The notes: a model not told the origin generated them from the sequence alone. A DNA stretch of 8,309 nucleotides from a gamma proteobacterium symbiont of Bathyaustriella thionipta (GCA_025656895.1 JAHXHF010000049.1:1-8309); one strand, 5' to 3'; positions 1-7,241 are shown, counted from the first letter of the stretch. Numbers and translations are program-made.

Positions 1-47
1 TCATCCTTCCAAGACTACCATAATTGTGTAGCAGCTAAAGCCTTGCA

Positions 48-1790
48 CTAAAGTGCATAGTTTTGACTAGCGGCCTGTGACCAATAAAACAGACTCTGTG
101 CTTGCACCTCGCCCAGCCCCAGTTGAACCACCCAGTTTTGCTCCTCATCCCGCAAACTGATAGCTTCCAGTTCTATGGCGGCCTGGCCAACCACGCCCTC
201 ACCCATGCGGATTGATTCCTGCGGGTTATTTTGCTCCCAGCCATATTTGGCCATAAGCTGCAGTTGCTCGCTATCCGTGCGTATATAAATCAGCGCAACC
301 GGTACCGATAAACGATGCGCCACATAACTGATAAAAATATCGCATAAAGGTTGCAGGCGCTGTTCATTGCGTAACAAATCATTTAACGCATTCAAGGCTC
401 CCGAAAAATGCGCCAGTTGTTTGGCATCTTCGGTAACATGCAGCAATTCAGCCTCGGCATCCTTGCGTCTTCGCGTCATGCGGTTAATGGCCATGGCCAG
501 TTCATCCTGCTCACTGCGCTGGGTTACCTGCTGACTGAAATCACCATCGGCTACCGCAATACTGACGCGGGTTATCTCCCGGAATGCCTGTATGACACGA
601 TTAAAACTGCGGTTCATTAAACTGATTTCATCATTACCACGAATATCCAGCTGAATGTGCTGTGGAATATTACCGGAAGCCAACATATCAGAGGCCTGTA
701 AAGCCTTGCGGATGCGCAATGAAAACGAAGACGCGATGCGTGATAACAACAGCAGACCAATCAAAAGCCCCATAACCGCAATGAAAAGAGATTTCTGCAG
801 GTTCGCCCAAATCGGGGCAATCACTTCCTGTTCGGATTTACGAATAATAACCAGCCAGTCACCGGTCTTGATAGGGGCCGATATATAGTAATAATGCTCC
901 TCGACCCGGATGGGGTCTTCACGCACAATCATTTGGGATTGATCACGCTGTTCCAAAAATGGCGTAAACAAATCACTGTATAAGGTATCTTTGATTGCCA
1001 TGGTTTTCAGCCCCAGTCCCTGGTCTGCGGTCACCGCGATAAAGCGACCACTGCGACTAACCAGATAAATATCCACACCCTGCTGCTGTTTAATCTGGTG
1101 TAAAAATTCCTCAATATAGGTCAAGGCCCGGTCAACCCCCGCAATTCCCTTGAACTGGCCATCAATAATTATGGGCGAGGTTTGCTCGACAATCATCTTG
1201 CCTTCATAGACATAAGGCTCGGTTACAATGGAAGTGGCTTTTTCCGCCAGCCATTTTTTCTGCATGCCCGCGTAATAAAGACTGCTTTCCATATCTTTCA
1301 AGGGTTCAACCAGAATCCTGTTATTATCCGACGAGTCCCGAAACCAATAGGGTATATAGCGCCCTTTCTCATCCATTCTGTCCAGAAAATTCTGTGCTGA
1401 TTCTGTTTGTCGAAAGGCTTCATCATCCTGATCCGCATTCGGCTCATAGCCAAAATAGGAACCGGTAAATTCAGGAAACTGCAGCAATATGGCACGCGCC
1501 AGCTGACTGGATTCATACCGCTTGCCGAACAGCCCGTTTTGTTGCGACAAGGCCATAATTTGTGCCGCCATCACCGCCCGGGTATTGGCCAACTCCACTT
1601 CTCCAGCAACCCGCACAGCAATATTACGAATAATTTTTTCATTATCCTTGCGTGCCAGCTGATACATACCCAATGCGGTATGAATTCCTACACCAATCAG
1701 TACAATCACCATCGGTAAAACACCGAACAGCAACAGACGCCCGCGAACGCTGGCATGAAAAGGAATACGTGTTTCTTTAGCTTGCGTCAT
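48..1790 (-). CDS. Membrane sensor, dCACHE - HAMP - HAMP - partial GAF, probably truncated
   Basis: The product has 580 residues. A cytoplasmic tail of about 18 residues leads into TM1 (about 19-41), a periplasmic region (about 45-320) that looks like a double-CACHE ligand-binding domain, and TM2 (about 334-352). The periplasmic part includes RYIPYWFRD at 144-152 and a GIAGVDRALTYIEEFL-type segment near 215-230. A HAMP domain (about 353-405) and a second HAMP-like unit (about 406-445, ADGDFSQQV then DELAMAINRM) follow, then a helical linker and a GAF domain from about 478 (GEGVVGQAA at 530-538). The protein ends at 580, roughly two thirds through the GAF domain, and no kinase, GGDEF or methyl-accepting domain follows. 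Relatives with this layout usually continue into a histidine kinase, so this is inferred to be a truncated sensor; the ligand is unknown. The start at 1790 has AGGA seven bases upstream and immediately precedes the N-terminal tail and TM1. It is last in a minus-strand series, behind a possible terminator. Confidence 0.8.
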   Translation of the reverse strand: MTQAKETRIPFHASVRGRLLLFGVLPMVIVLIGVGIHTALGMYQLARKDNEKIIRNIAVRVAGEVELANTRAVMAAQIMALSQQNGLFGKRYESSQLARAILLQFPEFTGSYFGYEPNADQDDEAFRQTESAQNFLDRMDEKGRYIPYWFRDSSDNNRILVEPLKDMESSLYYAGMQKKWLAEKATSIVTEPYVYEGKMIVEQTSPIIIDGQFKGIAGVDRALTYIEEFLHQIKQQQGVDIYLVSRSGRFIAVTADQGLGLKTMAIKDTLYSDLFTPFLEQRDQSQMIVREDPIRVEEHYYYISAPIKTGDWLVIIRKSEQEVIAPIWANLQKSLFIAVMGLLIGLLLLSRIASSFSLRIRKALQASDMLASGNIPQHIQLDIRGNDEISLMNRSFNRVIQAFREITRVSIAVADGDFSQQVTQRSEQDELAMAINRMTRRRKDAEAELLHVTEDAKQLAHFSGALNALNDLLRNEQRLQPLCDIFISYVAHRLSVPVALIYIRTDSEQLQLMAKYGWEQNNPQESIRMGEGVVGQAAIELEAISLRDEEQNWVVQLGLGEVQAQSLFYWSQAASQNYAL

Positions 1791-1831
1791 GGCAAAATCC
1801 TGAAAGAATTCTTGTTAAACAGAAGTGCCGT

Positions 1832-1865
1832 AAAAAAGGCCAGGGCTGTTCCGGGCATCAGCCTG
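1832..1865 (-). terminator. Possible rho-independent terminator after the cysteine-rich small gene
   Basis: On the minus strand, directly after the TAA of the upstream gene, CAGGCTG (1865-1859) can pair with CAGCCCTG (1848-1841), with one bulged base and a 10-base loop. A few bases later come six T (1837-1832). The stem is short and imperfect, so it may be weak. It would partly separate the sensor gene from the kinase - SAM hydrolase - small protein operon. Confidence 0.35.
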
Positions 1866-2300
1866 TTACTGGGTACGCGCTTCGCTTTTCCCGCTACAAT
1901 ATTCAGATATACTCGTAACAATGGTGGGGCAGTTGGCATTATTCTGTTGTAAATCTGTGCACAGCTTAAGCGACCAGTTAACGGTTTCCATAATGTCCCA
2001 GCGCCCGGGTACATCATCACAAAAATAGCTGTCTTTTTCAGCTGTATTCAGACAGGCCTGTAAAAATAGCCTGGCTTTGGTCTGGCATACAATGGATGAG
2101 CAGTCCTGTGAATGGAGAAGCGCCCGCTCTACACATTCATTTTGACTGGCATCAGCCGCAAAGGCCCGGCCTTCCTGCATGGCTTGCCGGCCACTTTGCA
2201 TCAACTCATCGCCGTTCGATTGCCACCAGACATAGCCAGCGGCTGCAATCAGCAGTAACAGCAGAAAAATAATGCCGACAACTATGCCCAAAGTTTTCAT
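1866..2300 (-). CDS. Small membrane-anchored protein with eight regularly spaced cysteines (unknown function)
   Basis: I do not recognise the family. The 144 residues begin with MKTLG and a strongly hydrophobic segment (about 5-26, IVVGIIFLLLLLIAAAGYVWW). This is best read as a single N-terminal anchor with the remainder in the periplasm, or as an uncleaved signal. The rest is soluble, probably helical, and holds eight cysteines at 56, 67, 72, 83, 94, 114, 124 and 135. Most are spaced by 10 or 11, suggesting helices joined by disulfides in an oxidising compartment (inference). The ATG shares four bases (ATGA) with the stop of the SAM hydrolase gene, which points to translational coupling. A good Shine-Dalgarno AAGGAG lies 7 bases upstream inside that gene. 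The start is well supported, the function is not. Confidence 0.75.
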   Translation of the reverse strand: MKTLGIVVGIIFLLLLLIAAAGYVWWQSNGDELMQSGRQAMQEGRAFAADASQNECVERALLHSQDCSSIVCQTKARLFLQACLNTAEKDSYFCDDVPGRWDIMETVNWSLKLCTDLQQNNANCPTIVTSISEYCSGKSEARTQ

Positions 2301-3037
2301 TGATCTTCTCCTTGCAGGATGGCATCACCAATCCTGATACCCCATTGTTCACCCGCCTGCCCCCGGTTAATGGCAATTTCAAGCAATCCAAACGCATTCG
2401 CAAACCAGAAAGCCTCGCCGACCGGCACTTCACTGAAGGTACGCGCAAAACGCACCTTATGACCGTTAAGCCGAATCACCCGGCTGCGGGGAATATTCGC
2501 GGCCTGCAAGCCGCTCATCAGGTTGCCATAGTGATCGATATAGATAACTTGTGCCAGTTCTTGCGGCCAATCCATGCCTATGGCGTCATCCAGCATCAGC
2601 GGCTCACAGGGCAAAGGTCTTGCACAGATCAGTCGCGCCAGAGCCGGTGCGAACCAGTCACGCCCATGGAAACTGTCCGAGCGTTTTTGCGGTTGCCATT
2701 GAATACGATAACAGACCGCTACTTGAGACTGCCTGACCAGCGGCACCAGCAAACCATTATCCGGCCCCACCAGCCAGCGACCATCGGCATGAATGGCCAG
2801 CGCATGACGGTCACCCCCCACCCCCGGATCAACCACCGCCAGATAATGACAATCCGGCGGCATATCCCGTGCCAGTGCCGCCAGTAAATAGGCGGCCGGC
2901 TGTGGCTGCCATAGCGGCGCATCCGCCATGAGTGAAATCAGTTCAATTTGAGCGCAAGCGCTTTTCAAAGCCGCCTGCATTTGCCCCTGATAGGGGCCTT
3001 GTGAACCAAAGTCCGTAAAACTGGCAACCAGCGCCAT
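2297..3037 (-). CDS. S-adenosyl-L-methionine hydrolase (SAM hydroxide adenosyltransferase, DUF62 family)
   Basis: This family uses water to split SAM into adenosine and methionine; the related fluorinase and chlorinase enzymes use halide instead. The 246 residues carry the family signatures in order: TDFG (8-11), VVDPGVGGDR (68-77), VGPDNGLL (90-97), FHGRDWFAPALA (123-134), IDHYGNLMSG (167-176) and a C-terminal barrel part with NAFGLLEIA (214-222). D70, R77 and H124 fit the Asp-Arg-His set described for the water-using members, so hydrolase is preferred over halogenase. The length matches the short end of the family. It starts 2 bp after the kinase stop, with no strong ribosome site (GTGAAAAATAAAT precedes ATG), and overlaps the next gene by ATGA. 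It therefore sits in the middle of a compact operon. No signal peptide is seen, so it is cytoplasmic. The physiological role of these hydrolases is poorly known. Confidence 0.88.
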   Translation of the reverse strand: MALVASFTDFGSQGPYQGQMQAALKSACAQIELISLMADAPLWQPQPAAYLLAALARDMPPDCHYLAVVDPGVGGDRHALAIHADGRWLVGPDNGLLVPLVRQSQVAVCYRIQWQPQKRSDSFHGRDWFAPALARLICARPLPCEPLMLDDAIGMDWPQELAQVIYIDHYGNLMSGLQAANIPRSRVIRLNGHKVRFARTFSEVPVGEAFWFANAFGLLEIAINRGQAGEQWGIRIGDAILQGEDQ

Positions 3038-3039
3038 AT

Positions 3040-4032
3040 TTATTTTTCACACAGGCGTGGCAATACCTGTTGCTCAATCAGGCTGGCCAGAAATTCAAGC
3101 TGAGAATATTTTTCAGCCAGGGGGGGAATATAAGCCAGCGTACGGGGAATATCTTTCAGATAACCCGGCTTGCCGTCACGATGATGGAGACGCGCAAAAA
3201 TACCCGCCGCTTTCAAATGCCGCTGCACCCCCATAAGATGAAACCACGGCAGAAAACCAGCTTCCTGATGTTCCCGTAAAATACCGGACTGCACCGCCAG
3301 TTCAAAATACCCCATGGCCCAGTCCTCTACACGCGGCAAAGGCCAGTCGATATAACAGTCTTTCAACAAAGAAACCAGATCGTAGCTAACCGGCCCGGCC
3401 ACTGCATCCTGAAAATCCAGCACACCCGGATTGTGTTGCGCATTCAGCATCAGATTGCGGGAATGAAAATCCCGATGCACAAAAACCTGTGGTTGCGACA
3501 AGGCATTATCGCTCAGACAGGCAAAAGTTTTGTCCAGAGCCTTCTGCTCATTTTCCGCCAGCGATATTTGCAGATGTTTGTGCAGCAACCAGTCTGTAAA
3601 CAGTTGCATTTCAGAGGACAGCATTTTCTCATCGTAAAGCGGCAGGCCCTTTACCGGAGCACAGGCCTGCAGGGTGGCTAAAGCCGCCAATGCGTCCGCA
3701 TACAAACGGTCAACCGTTGCCTCGTTAAGCACATTCAGATATTGCTGCTCTCCCAGATCAGACAACAACAGAAAACCCTGCGACAGGTCCTGCTGCAGAA
3801 TATCCGGTGCGTGTATGCCTACCGAAACCAGCCGCTGCGCCACCTCCACAAAAGCATGACTGTCTTCCTTTTGCGGCGGCGCATCCATGGCAATAAAACT
3901 ATTGCCGTTCACCTGAACTCTGAAATAACGCCGAAAACTGGCATCATCAGAAGCCGTCTGCAGGCGGAAGCCTGCCAGATCCGTCTGTGTAGAAAGCCAG
4001 TCGGTCAGTTGTTGCAGTCTGCTGTCTGCCAT
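3040..4032 (-). CDS. amgK: AmgK-like N-acetylmuramate/N-acetylglucosamine kinase (aminoglycoside phosphotransferase fold)
   Basis: AmgK phosphorylates the anomeric hydroxyl of MurNAc or GlcNAc in the cytoplasm; MurU then makes UDP-MurNAc, a peptidoglycan recycling route that bypasses de novo synthesis. The 330 residues show the ATP-site ASDDASFRRYFRV (27-39), the catalytic loop VHRDFHSRNLML (185-196, D188 and N193) and the metal-binding LDFQDAVAGPVSYDLVSLLKD (205-225, D206), all as in AmgK and its close relatives. The frame stays open up to 4155, but the start at 4032 (MADSRLQQ) fits the family N terminus. The four ATGs furthest upstream also lie in or before a TATAAT box at 4067-4072 that would produce this transcript. 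Pseudomonas amgK is followed by murU; here the SAM hydrolase follows after 2 bp and murU is not in the window. The gene symbol is by similarity only, and another sugar or choline-type substrate remains possible. Confidence 0.82.
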   Translation of the reverse strand: MADSRLQQLTDWLSTQTDLAGFRLQTASDDASFRRYFRVQVNGNSFIAMDAPPQKEDSHAFVEVAQRLVSVGIHAPDILQQDLSQGFLLLSDLGEQQYLNVLNEATVDRLYADALAALATLQACAPVKGLPLYDEKMLSSEMQLFTDWLLHKHLQISLAENEQKALDKTFACLSDNALSQPQVFVHRDFHSRNLMLNAQHNPGVLDFQDAVAGPVSYDLVSLLKDCYIDWPLPRVEDWAMGYFELAVQSGILREHQEAGFLPWFHLMGVQRHLKAAGIFARLHHRDGKPGYLKDIPRTLAYIPPLAEKYSQLEFLASLIEQQVLPRLCEK

Positions 4033-4066
4033 GAAAATAGCCATTCCGGTTAAAATACAAGCGCCC

Positions 4067-4072
4067 ATTATA
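4067..4072 (-). promoter_or_regulatory. Candidate -10 box of the kinase operon
   Basis: The minus strand reads TATAAT exactly at 4072-4067, about 35 bases before the chosen kinase start. No good -35 hexamer lies 16-18 bases upstream, so an activator or simply a weak promoter may be involved. Its position favours the 4032 start over the longer open frame. Confidence 0.4.
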
Positions 4073-4115
4073 GAGCCATTTAGCCGCTTTCCCATCCGCT
4101 TTGTGAACCGCTGTC

Positions 4116-4145
4116 TTGTCGCGGGCATGGGCAACTGGTTATAGT
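4116..4145 (+). promoter_or_regulatory. Candidate sigma-70 promoter of the LOG - DUF2782 - TRAP gene set
   Basis: TTGTCG (4116-4121) and TATAGT (4140-4145) are separated by 18 bases and match the consensus at 4 and 5 of 6 positions. Transcription would start near 4152, leaving a leader of about 25 bases before the LOG start. This promoter lies back to back with the kinase -10 box. Confidence 0.4.
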
Positions 4146-4176
4146 TCACTGACAAGCCCTATTTTTTGAGGTCGAA

Positions 4177-4899
4177 ATGGACAGCGATATCAGCAAACAA
4201 CGCCCGCACCGCGCCGTAGATGAAAGCCAGCTTACGCGTGAGTCATGGAAAATATTTCAGATCATGGCGGAATTTGTCGAGGGCTTTGAACGGCTGTCAC
4301 AAATTCGCCCCTCTGTAAGCATTTTTGGCTCTGCCCGCACTGCGCCTGATGATCCTTTATACAAATTGACCGAAGACATTGCACTGGAATTATCCAACAG
4401 CGGTTTCTCGGTGGTCAGTGGTGGCGGGCCGGGTATTATGGAAGCCGCCAACAAAGGCGCTTATGCCGGAAAATCTCCCAGCATCGGACTGAACATCCAA
4501 CTGCCTATGGAGCAAAGCGGCAATCCTTATCAGGACATTGATTTAAAATTTCGCCATTTTTTTTCACGCAAGGTGATGTTTGTAAAATATGCATCCGCTT
4601 ATGTGGTTCTGCCGGGCGGTTTTGGCACCCTGGATGAGCTGGCGGAAATCCTGACTCTGGTACAAACCGGCAAAACACGTAAAATTCCCATTATTCTGGT
4701 TCAGTCTGAATTTTGGCAGGGGCTGCTTGAATGGTTCAAAAACAGCCTGGTCCAACAGGGCACCATCAGCCCGGATGACCTGGATTTAATCCAGATATGC
4801 AATGAACCGAAACAGGTGGTTGACCGCATCTTTGCCCATTATGAAGAACGCGGTTTCGAGCCTTCCGCAGAAGAGCAGGAAATTTTACTGCGCCTGTAA
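4177..4899 (+). CDS. LOG-family (TIGR00730-type) Rossmann protein, nucleoside monophosphate phosphoribohydrolase-like
   Basis: LOG proteins cleave the N-glycosidic bond of nucleoside 5'-monophosphates (cytokinin ribotides in plants, various nucleotides in bacteria), releasing base and ribose 5-phosphate. They were long mislabelled as lysine decarboxylases. The 240 residues include SIFGSAR (48-54), GGGPGIMEAANKGAY (82-96), a conserved RK (131-132) and the hallmark PGGFGTLDE (146-154) whose glutamate is E154. All the expected catalytic and phosphate-binding residues are present. An N-terminal helical extension of about 40 residues (KIFQIMAEFVEGFERL) is typical of the longer bacterial subgroup. 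The start has GAGG with a 5-base spacer. It is first in a plus-strand series, 31 bp before the DUF2782 gene, and is predicted to be cytoplasmic. The exact substrate, and whether it makes cytokinins, cannot be read from sequence. Confidence 0.87.
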   Translation: MDSDISKQRPHRAVDESQLTRESWKIFQIMAEFVEGFERLSQIRPSVSIFGSARTAPDDPLYKLTEDIALELSNSGFSVVSGGGPGIMEAANKGAYAGKSPSIGLNIQLPMEQSGNPYQDIDLKFRHFFSRKVMFVKYASAYVVLPGGFGTLDELAEILTLVQTGKTRKIPIILVQSEFWQGLLEWFKNSLVQQGTISPDDLDLIQICNEPKQVVDRIFAHYEERGFEPSAEEQEILLRL

Positions 4900-4930
4900 T
4901 ACCATAAGCCCGAAGATATTTGGAGACTCT

Positions 4931-5284
4931 ATGAAACACCTGTCTGTTGTTATTTTTGTTTTATTTTTCAGCACTTTTTCTTTTGCCGAAGAAATTCCCC
5001 AGGACCCGCTTCCGGAACTGGAACCCGGCCCGGCCGCACCGCCACCACCACCGGTTATTGAAAGCGGCCAGCCACTGGAACCCGAGGTGACCATTATCAC
5101 CACCGAGCATGAAACCATTGAGCAATATTCGGTTGACGGAAAAATCCGCATGGTCAAGATTACCCCCAAAAACGGCCCCGCCTACTACCTGGTGGACTCG
5201 GACGGTGACGGCCAACTGGATGTCAGTAAAGACTCTATTTATAACGCCTCCACCAATATGTGGGAAATTCTTACCTGGGATTAA
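4931..5284 (+). CDS. Secreted DUF2782 family protein
   Basis: The 117-residue product has a signal peptide (1-19, MKHLSVVIFVLFFSTFSFA, probably cleaved before EEIPQ), an acidic proline-rich stretch (22-52, with PPPPP) and a compact C-terminal domain. That domain includes PEVTIITTEHETIEQYSVDGKI (51-72), KITPKNGPAYYLVD (76-89) and a DSDGDGQLD loop (89-97) resembling an EF-hand or dockerin calcium site. This arrangement is that of DUF2782, a gammaproteobacterial periplasmic family of unknown role. The frame extends upstream into the LOG gene, but the start at 4931 is preferred because GGAG lies 5 bases before it and the signal peptide begins there. The gene is 31 bp after the LOG gene and 47 bp before dctQ, and is probably co-transcribed with both. 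Calcium binding is inferred from the loop only. Confidence 0.85.
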   Translation: MKHLSVVIFVLFFSTFSFAEEIPQDPLPELEPGPAAPPPPPVIESGQPLEPEVTIITTEHETIEQYSVDGKIRMVKITPKNGPAYYLVDSDGDGQLDVSKDSIYNASTNMWEILTWD

Positions 5285-5331
5285 AACGGCCTTGTTCATT
5301 GCCGTGTGCTGCCAGACATTTTCACCCCGCC

Positions 5332-5859
5332 ATGTACAAAATCATTCTATACATTGAGGCCTTTCTGGAAGGCATAGGACGACTGGTTTCCTGGCTGACA
5401 CTGGGCATGGTGCTGGTGACTTTTACCGTGGTTATTCTGCGTTATTTCTTTAATATCGGCTGGATTGCCATGCAGGAATCCATCACCTATATGCACGCTA
5501 TGGTGTTTATGCTGGGGGCTGCCTATACCCTGCGGCATGAAGGTCATGTGCGGGTGGATATTTTCTACGAGCGGCTGTCAGACAAAGGCAAAGCGCGGGT
5601 TAATCTGCTTGGCACGCTGCTGCTGTTATTTCCTTTCTGCATTTTTATCCTGTGGACAAGCTGGGCTTATGTCGGCCAGTCCTGGCAGGTTTTTGAAGGC
5701 TCGCAGGAAGCCGGCGGACTGCCTGCGGTATGGCTGCTTAAAGGTCTTATCCTGCTGTTGCCCGCACTGCTGCTGTTACAGGGCCTGGCTTTGTTTTGCC
5801 GCTCATGGCTAATCCTTCGTGGCCTGCCCGTGCCGGCTGTCAAAATGAGCCGCCCATGA
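5332..5859 (+). CDS. dctQ: TRAP transporter small permease (DctQ / FcbT2 type)
   Basis: This is the small membrane subunit of a TRAP transporter, which joins the large permease to take up organic acids with sodium or protons, normally fed by a periplasmic binding protein. The 175 residues show four predicted membrane helices (about 15-37, 47-67, 87-110 and 133-158). Family landmarks are VILRYFFNIGW (34-44), the QES acidic site (48-50) and LRHEGHVRVD (67-76). The start at 5332 fits the family N terminus; a longer frame beginning inside the DUF2782 gene adds a non-conserved tail. No strong ribosome site precedes 5332, so translation may depend on upstream ribosomes. It overlaps the large permease gene by ATGA. 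The symbol names the family, not a proven C4-dicarboxylate substrate. Confidence 0.87.
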   Translation: MYKIILYIEAFLEGIGRLVSWLTLGMVLVTFTVVILRYFFNIGWIAMQESITYMHAMVFMLGAAYTLRHEGHVRVDIFYERLSDKGKARVNLLGTLLLLFPFCIFILWTSWAYVGQSWQVFEGSQEAGGLPAVWLLKGLILLLPALLLLQGLALFCRSWLILRGLPVPAVKMSRP

Positions 5860-7241
5860 TCGAACTCATGCCTTTTTTAATGTTCGGCTTTGCCGGGCTG
5901 GTTTTGCTCAGAGGCTACCCGGTTGCCTTTGCGCTGGCAGGCTCGGCACTGTTATTTGCTGCCATCGGTATTGTCACCGGCGATTTCGATGCTATTTTCC
6001 TGCAAGCCCTGCCGAACCGCCTGTATGGCATCATGAATGCCCAAACCCTCATTGCCGTGCCGCTGTTTGTGTTTATGGGCATCATGCTGGAACGCTCGAA
6101 AATTGCGGAAGAATTACTCGAAACCATGGCCGCTCTGTTCGGCTCATTACGTGGCGGGCTGGGTATTTCGGTCACTCTGGTAGGCATGTTGCTGGCCGCC
6201 AGTACCGGTATTGTCGGTGCTACGGTGGTAACCATGGGGCTGCTGTCTTTACCCACCATGTTGCGGCGTAATTATGACTCCAGCCTGTCCAGCGGCATTA
6301 TCTGCGCGGCCGGCACTTTGGGACAGATTATCCCGCCTTCCATTATTCTGGTATTGCTGGGCGATGTTCTGTCTTCCGCCTATCAACAGGCACAACTGGA
6401 TATGGGTATTTTTTCACCCGATACCGTATCGGTCGATGATCTGTTTATCGGCGCCATTATCCCCGGTCTTTTACTGGTAGCCCTGTATATCAGTTATCAA
6501 TTACTGGTCGCTTTTTTTCAACCGCAAAAATCTCCCGCCCTGCCGGCGGAAGAACGTCAGGACGGAGGCATCCGCCTGCTGCTCAAAGCCACGCGTGTTT
6601 TGCTGCCCCCCATGATTTTAATTGTCGCGGTACTGGGTTCCATTCTGGGCGGCCTGGCAACCCCCACGGAAGCCGCCTCGGTAGGCGCGGTGGGCGCCAT
6701 GTTACTGGCTGCCATGCGCGGCAGTTTCAACCTGGCGACCTTACGCTCGGTCATGCGGGACACCACACAGGTCAGCAGCATGGTATTTATGATTTTAATT
6801 GGCGCCTCGCTGTTTTCACTGGTGTTTCGCGGCTACGGAGGAGATGAAGTGGTCAGTGACTTTCTCAACGACCTGCCCGGTGGCGTGTTCTCGTCCATGC
6901 TGCTGGTGATGCTGGTGATGTTTCTGCTCGGTTTTATTCTCGACTTCATCGAAATCACTTTTGTGGTAGTACCCATTGTCGGCCCTATCCTGCTGGCCAT
7001 GGGACTGGATCCGGTATGGCTGGGCATTATGATCGCCATCAATCTGCAAACCTCTTTCCTGACTCCACCGTTCGGCTTCGCGCTGTTCTATCTGCGCGGC
7101 GTTGCACCCGCAGAAATATCCACCCTGCAAATCTACCGGGGCGTGATTCCCTTTATTGCCATTCAGCTGATCGTACTGGGACTGCTGGCCTGGCAGCCGG
7201 ATCTGGCCACCTGGTTACCGCATACACTGAACGCAGAGTAG
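5856..7241 (+). CDS. dctM: TRAP transporter large permease (DctM / FcbT3-TakM type)
   Basis: This is the transport-carrying membrane subunit. The 461 residues are highly hydrophobic, with about a dozen or more membrane segments and two inverted halves. Conserved segments are AASTGIVGATVVTMGLLSLP (114-133), GTLGQIIPPSIILV (153-166), GLATPTEAASVGAVGA (266-281), LDFIEITFVVVPIVGPI (362-378) and LQTSFLTPPFGFALFYLRGVAP (397-418). The length, and the extra loop between the IPPS helix and the next segment (about 170-195, LSSAYQQAQLDMGIFSPDTV), place it with the longer COG4664 group (FcbT3, TakM) rather than the classic DctM of about 425 residues. Members of that group are linked to alpha-keto acids, lactate or chlorobenzoate, but the substrate here is unknown. 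The start at 5856 overlaps the dctQ stop (ATGA), suggesting translational coupling; a start 60 bases upstream lies within dctQ and is not conserved. No binding-protein gene follows, and I see no clear terminator after the stop. Confidence 0.9.
   Translation: MIELMPFLMFGFAGLVLLRGYPVAFALAGSALLFAAIGIVTGDFDAIFLQALPNRLYGIMNAQTLIAVPLFVFMGIMLERSKIAEELLETMAALFGSLRGGLGISVTLVGMLLAASTGIVGATVVTMGLLSLPTMLRRNYDSSLSSGIICAAGTLGQIIPPSIILVLLGDVLSSAYQQAQLDMGIFSPDTVSVDDLFIGAIIPGLLLVALYISYQLLVAFFQPQKSPALPAEERQDGGIRLLLKATRVLLPPMILIVAVLGSILGGLATPTEAASVGAVGAMLLAAMRGSFNLATLRSVMRDTTQVSSMVFMILIGASLFSLVFRGYGGDEVVSDFLNDLPGGVFSSMLLVMLVMFLLGFILDFIEITFVVVPIVGPILLAMGLDPVWLGIMIAINLQTSFLTPPFGFALFYLRGVAPAEISTLQIYRGVIPFIAIQLIVLGLLAWQPDLATWLPHTLNAE

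Noticed and set aside
2300..2887. Plus-strand open frame of 195 codons opposite the SAM hydrolase
   Set aside because: It has no recognisable motif, lies wholly opposite a gene with strong family signatures, and reads as low-complexity Arg/Pro/His-rich shadow sequence.
4033..4155. N-terminal extension of the kinase by 41 residues
   Set aside because: It contains the probable -10 box, carries no family similarity that I recognise, and the AmgK-type N terminus begins at 4032.
4802..4930. Longer start for the DUF2782 gene inside the LOG gene
   Set aside because: The start at 4931 has a good ribosome site and begins a clean signal peptide; the extension would bury it.
5260..5331. Longer start for dctQ overlapping the DUF2782 gene
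   Set aside because: The extra 24 residues are not like the family N terminus and have no ribosome site; 5332 fits better, although its own ribosome site is weak.
5796..5855. Longer start for dctM inside dctQ
   Set aside because: The 20 extra residues come from the dctQ coding region in another frame, while 5856 gives the typical ATGA overlap and the family N terminus.
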